Assembly: GCA_031286005.1 (NCBI GenBank)
Contig: JAITVC010000225.1
Span: 1 to 16,149, forward strand
From: Bacteroidales bacterium
Lineage (GTDB): Bacteria; Bacteroidota; Bacteroidia; Bacteroidales; P3
DNA: 16,149 nt
Direction: 5' to 3'
Position numbers and translations under genes: made by a program. Shown here piece after piece: positions 13,471 through 16,149 of this stretch. How positions within the stretch are numbered: the first letter of the stretch is position 1; each line of letters opens with the position of its first letter. The notes below the pieces were generated by a model. It did no database searches. It worked only from the letters and a program-made list of their open reading frames with translations, and was not told the origin of the DNA.

Positions 13471-13499
13471 CCATTTTGTCATTTACTATTATAAAATGG
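13471..13499 (+). terminator. Weak hairpin after the SulP gene
   Basis: A 7-bp stem CCATTTT (13471-13477) / AAAATGG (13493-13499) with a 15-nt loop is followed by TTTATTTG, 34 nt after the SulP stop. The stem is AT-rich and the loop large, so it would be a poor terminator. Confidence 0.35.
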
Positions 13500-13516
13500 T
13501 TTATTTGTACGAAAAT

Positions 13517-13546
13517 TTTGTGATTTAAATTTTTTTTGTAACTTTA
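13517..13546 (+). promoter_or_regulatory. Candidate promoter leading into the second repeat array
   Basis: TTTG (13517-13520) and TAACTTTA (13539-13546, one mismatch to TAnnTTTG) are 18 nt apart. A transcript would start near 13553, cross the array and end at the hairpin 13773-13818. Evidence is limited to the partial consensus match. Confidence 0.3.
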
Positions 13547-13580
13547 ACTAAAATTAACAATCCTTAACAAATCTGCACCA

Positions 13581-13807
13581 GCTAAAAATCACTTCCAAAG
13601 TCCCAAAAACCATCTAAAAGGTATTTAAAACCCCTTCGAGGGTATTTAAAAATACCTTTTCCCGCAAAAAAACTACCCAAGAGGTATTAAAAACTACCTC
13701 CGAAGTATTAATTAATACCTTTGAGACATTAATTAATGCCTCCGAGATATTAAAAACCCCCTTGCGGGAATAAAAAAACAGCTCCGAAGCATTAATCGCT
13801 GCTTCGG
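13581..13807. repeat. Second degenerate ~21-bp tandem repeat array, self-complementary units
   Basis: About 11 units of 20-23 nt with rough consensus GTATTAAAAACTACCTCCGAG; the clearest starts are near 13621, 13641, 13684, 13705, 13727, 13748, 13769 and 13790. Several units are themselves palindromic: GGTATT-TAAA-AATACC (13641-13656), GTATTAATTAATAC (13705-13718) and CATTAATTAATG (13727-13738). Between the last two the T-A pair is exchanged for C-G on both sides. The A-rich core and unit length resemble the array at 5302-5576. Confidence 0.7.
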
Positions 13808-13818
13808 GGCTGTTTTTT
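13773..13818. terminator. Strong bidirectional terminator-like hairpin
   Basis: The 18-nt arms AAAAAACAGCTCCGAAGC (13773-13790) and GCTTCGGGGCTGTTTTTT (13801-13818) pair with a single mismatch around a 10-nt loop. It has a GC-rich stem and a T-run on either strand. The left arm is the last unit of the second repeat array. It could end transcription from the SulP operon or from a transcript of the array itself. Confidence 0.8.
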
Positions 13819-13917
13819 CGGTAGGGGCGGCGTGGCTTCGGCTCCGCTCAGCCACCGGAGTAAGGTCGCTGAGCGGAGTCGAAGCGCACATTAGCTGTTT
13901 TTTTCGGCAGGTAGGGG
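13809..13917. repeat. Direct repeat flanking the palindrome
   Basis: GCTGTTTTTTCGGTAGGGG (13809-13827) recurs as GCTGTTTTTTTCGG-cag-GTAGGGG (13894-13917), 85 nt downstream, with the palindrome between the two copies. GTAGGGGCGG also occurs at the edge of the hairpin at 6229-6277. Confidence 0.6.
13835..13885. repeat. Palindrome with GAGCGGAGTCGA core
   Basis: The 18-nt arms 13835-13852 and 13868-13885 are reverse complements with one mismatch. The right arm contains GAGCGGAGTCGA, one base different from the core in the 5611-5696 palindrome. Its minus-strand translation (SDLTPVAERSRS) is a familiar spurious peptide from such dispersed repeats. Confidence 0.75.
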
Positions 13918-14085
13918 TGCAGTTAAGTGGCTGTTGCACAACTAAACCCTGTTAATAAAATATGATAACGGTTGCAAAGACACAAAAAATATTTGAAAGG
14001 GCAAAAGTATTAGTGAATAATAAATGAAAAATGAAATAACTAATCACTTTTTGCTAATCACTTTTCACTATTGCTAAATTTTTTG

Positions 14086-14093
14086 TATCTTTG
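14086..14093 (+). promoter_or_regulatory. -7 box of the GH3-family gene
   Basis: TATCTTTG lies 29 nt before the ATG at 14123, in the stretch AATTTTTTGTATCTTTGCACC. TTTT at 14062-14065 stands 20 nt upstream as an imperfect -33 element, inside the duplicated CTAATCACTTTT. Confidence 0.6.
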
Positions 14094-14122
14094 CACCATA
14101 AATTCTAAAATGACAAACATCA

Positions 14123-15685
14123 ATGATGGCAAAAAAACAGAAAAAAATTCCTGTATTAGGTTCTATTATTAAAGGCGCAATAGATTTGCGAGGAAAGATT
14201 ACCTCTATTGATCTCGGACGTGTAAAAAATCCTCGAAAAACACAAGAAAAAGTTTTACGGCAACTTCTAACCAAAGCAAGCTCCACGCACTTTGGCGATG
14301 CGTATAAATTTAACGACCTTTTGAAAGAAAAAGATTTGATTTCGGTCTACAAAAAGGCCGTGCCGACATTTGATTACGATAGCTTGCACAATGCGTGGTG
14401 GCACCGCACCCTAACCGGCGAACCTTACGTGTGCTGGCCCGGAAAAATCAAGTACTTTGCTTTGAGTTCGGGAACATCCGGCGCAGCGAGTAAGTACATT
14501 CCGGTAACGCAAGACATGGTCAAGCAAATCCAAAAGACCAGTTTCCGTCAGATTTTCACGTTATCCAAATACGATTTCCCGCGCGAAATGTTTGAAAAAG
14601 GCATGTTGATGTTGGGCGGAAGCACGCAGTTGCAATACAACGGCACTTATTACGAGGGCGACCTTTCGGGCATCACTTGCGGAAATATCCCCTTTTGGTT
14701 TCAACACTATTATAAACCCGGCAAACGCATTTCCAAAGAGCGTGATTGGCAAGCCAAATTGGACGAAATCGTGAAAAACGCCCCCAATTGGGACATCATG
14801 GCCATTGTTGGCGTACCGGCATGGATGGTTATCTTGATGGAAAAAATCATCGAAACCTATAAGTTAAAAACCATTCACGATATTTGGCCGAACTTGCGAA
14901 TCTTTTGCCATGGCGGTGTTTCCATTGAGCCGTATCGCAAAAGTTTCGACAAACTGTTCGGGCAAAAAGTAACTTTCATGGAAACCTATTTGGCTTCGGA
15001 GGGTTTCTTGGCCTACCAAAGTCGTCCTAACGCTCCGGGCATGGAATTGATGTTGAACAATGGCATCTTCTTTGAATTTGTGCCGTTCAACAACGATAAC
15101 TTCGATGAGAATTTCAACCTCAAACCCAATCCTCAAACCTTTACCATAGACGAAATTGAAGAAGGAAAAGAATACGCCCTTCTCATCACAACGTGCGCAG
15201 GCGCATATCGCTATCTCATTGGAGATACCGTAAGACTCGTGAGTAAAGAATACAACGAAATCGTTATTACCGGCCGAACCAAATTCTTCCTCAGCATTTG
15301 TGGCGAGCACCTTTCGGTGGACAACATGACGGTGGCCGTAAAAAAATTAAGCGATACGGAAAATGTGAATATTCCCGAATTTTGTGTCATTGGCGAATCT
15401 CACGGCAACATGTTTGCCCATCGTTGGTTTTTGGCTTGCGACGAGCCTTTGGATGTCGAAACCGCCACAAAGAAAATCGACCAGTATTTGGGCGAAGTTA
15501 ACGATGACTACCGGGTAGAACGCTTAGAAGCCATCCGTAATGTTTCTGTGGAGATATTGCCAACGGCCGTGTTTTATGACTACATGCGCGACATGGGCAA
15601 AGAAGGCGCACAAAACAAGTTCCCGCGTGTGTTGCGTGGCGAAAAGATGGAACATTGGCTCAATTATCTTAAAACAAAACGATGA
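14123..15685 (+). CDS. GH3 auxin-responsive promoter family protein (acyl-adenylating type)
   Basis: This 520-residue protein matches bacterial members of the GH3 family, relatives of plant enzymes that adenylate a carboxylic acid and join it to an amino acid. The ATP-binding loop FALSSGTSGAASKYIP is at about 112-127; METYLASEGF, the motif YRYLIGDTVRL and the hinge TGRTKFFLSICGEHLS follow in the expected order. The region after this (about 400-520) is the smaller C-terminal lid. No signal peptide or membrane segment is visible, so it should be cytoplasmic. The substrate in Bacteroidota is unknown. Two adjacent ATGs (14123, 14126) could serve as start. The stop overlaps the next gene by 4 nt (ATGA), so it is probably cotranscribed with the LysE-family exporter, which could hint at an amino-acid-related product. 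Confidence 0.88.
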   Translation: MMAKKQKKIPVLGSIIKGAIDLRGKITSIDLGRVKNPRKTQEKVLRQLLTKASSTHFGDAYKFNDLLKEKDLISVYKKAVPTFDYDSLHNAWWHRTLTGEPYVCWPGKIKYFALSSGTSGAASKYIPVTQDMVKQIQKTSFRQIFTLSKYDFPREMFEKGMLMLGGSTQLQYNGTYYEGDLSGITCGNIPFWFQHYYKPGKRISKERDWQAKLDEIVKNAPNWDIMAIVGVPAWMVILMEKIIETYKLKTIHDIWPNLRIFCHGGVSIEPYRKSFDKLFGQKVTFMETYLASEGFLAYQSRPNAPGMELMLNNGIFFEFVPFNNDNFDENFNLKPNPQTFTIDEIEEGKEYALLITTCAGAYRYLIGDTVRLVSKEYNEIVITGRTKFFLSICGEHLSVDNMTVAVKKLSDTENVNIPEFCVIGESHGNMFAHRWFLACDEPLDVETATKKIDQYLGEVNDDYRVERLEAIRNVSVEILPTAVFYDYMRDMGKEGAQNKFPRVLRGEKMEHWLNYLKTKR

Positions 15686-16149
15686 TAGAAACCATCATCC
15701 TTGGTATAAGTTCAGGACTGGGTTTGGCCTTCATGTTGGGGCCGGCGTTTTTTTCGTTGTTGCAAACCAGCATCAACAGAGGATTGCGCAGTGCTGTGCA
15801 GTTAGCCTTTGGTATCTTTCTAAGCGATGTCTTTTTGGTAACTATCCTGTTGTTTTTTGGAGCCGCTATTTTCTTCGACAAGCCGATGGTAAAAGAAATT
15901 GTAGGCTTAGTGGGCGGCGGAATTTTAGTCGGCATCGGTGTTCACACCTTTCTCAATCGAGGCAAAGGTTTTGATGTAGAAGTCGAAGCCGAAGTGGAAG
16001 AAGCCCAAATAGCAAAAATCAAAATGCCACAGCAGTTACCACCAAGCAGCATATTTTTCGTAAAAGGTTTCGTGTTGAATTTAACCAATCCCGGAACATG
16101 GATTTTTTGGCTATTATATGTAAGTGCCATCAAATCGCAATATACCGAT
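15682..16149 (+). CDS. LysE/RhtB family exporter (3' partial)
   Basis: The frame starts with ATG at 15682, overlapping the GH3 stop as ATGA, and stays open for 156 codons to the window end. The N-terminus (ETIILGISSGLGLAFMLGPAFFSLLQTSINRG) is the first membrane helix and loop of the LysE family, with the conserved GPAFF. Helices follow at QLAFGIFLSDVFLVTILLFFGAAIFF and EIVGLVGGGILVGIGVHTFL. An acidic cytoplasmic loop (VEVEAEVEEAQ) precedes FVLNLTNPGTWIFWLLYVSAI, containing the second conserved N-P motif. Such proteins export amino acids or related small molecules by proton exchange. The substrate cannot be told. The remaining C-terminal part lies outside the window. Confidence 0.85.
   Translation, partial: MIETIILGISSGLGLAFMLGPAFFSLLQTSINRGLRSAVQLAFGIFLSDVFLVTILLFFGAAIFFDKPMVKEIVGLVGGGILVGIGVHTFLNRGKGFDVEVEAEVEEAQIAKIKMPQQLPPSSIFFVKGFVLNLTNPGTWIFWLLYVSAIKSQYTD

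Larger units (their letters stand above)
13437..14122. other. Gene-free region between the SulP gene and the GH3-family gene
   Basis: No convincing gene in 686 nt. It holds a weak hairpin after SulP, a candidate promoter, a second degenerate ~21-bp tandem array, a strong terminator-like hairpin, a GAGCGGAGTCGA palindrome flanked by short direct repeats, a duplicated CTAATCACTTTT (14040-14051 and 14054-14065), and the -7 box of the next gene. The 68-codon minus-strand frame at 13733-13939 is a translation of the repeats. Confidence 0.7.

Noticed and set aside
13733..13939. 68-codon minus-strand gene
   Set aside because: It translates the second array, hairpin and palindrome (SDLTPVAERSRS) and has no family resemblance.

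Overview
The window looks chromosomal and comes from a member of the Bacteroidota. It has type IX secretion (T9SS) and gliding-type genes (a PorP/SprF-family protein, GldJ, a GldA-like ATPase), secreted cargo with both type A and type B T9SS sorting domains, and promoters of the Bacteroidota form TTTG-N19/20-TAnnTTTG with short leaders and no clear Shine-Dalgarno. The order gldJ-murF is the one I recall from Flavobacterium johnsoniae. I cannot place it to genus; an uncultured Bacteroidales-like organism is a guess. LAYOUT. 1-111 is the lysine-rich tail of a histone H1-like protein, followed by a terminator. 239-5183 is a plus-strand cluster: PorP/SprF, gldJ, murF and anmK, linking the T9SS/gliding envelope apparatus with peptidoglycan synthesis and recycling. 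5184-5734 has no convincing gene but holds a 21-bp tandem repeat array, hairpins and a long palindrome. 5735-9426 is minus strand: a widespread Bacteroidota protein of unknown function, then a probable operon for secreted proteins. Transcribed right to left, that operon holds an S74-domain protein split by an in-frame amber codon, a 254-residue exported protein of unknown function, and a CHGY/DHS cysteine-hydrolase-like protein with a type B sorting domain. 9427-9847 is a divergent regulatory region with a perfect 17-nt inverted repeat that places a -7 box on each strand. 9848-13436 is a plus-strand operon: arginine deiminase, a short GldA-like ABC ATPase and a SulP anion transporter. 13437-14122 is a second gene-free region built like the first. 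14123 to the end holds a GH3-family protein and, overlapping it by 4 nt, the start of a LysE-family exporter. HOW IT FITS TOGETHER. PorP/SprF and GldJ belong to the outer-membrane and periplasmic side of the T9SS; the minus-strand operon supplies two likely T9SS substrates. The most unusual signal is in the two large gene-free regions. Each contains, in the same order, about 21-bp degenerate tandem repeats with an A-rich core, a hairpin whose left arm is the end of the array, and a palindrome sharing the core GAGCGNAGTCGA. This may be a composite repetitive element at operon 3' ends.
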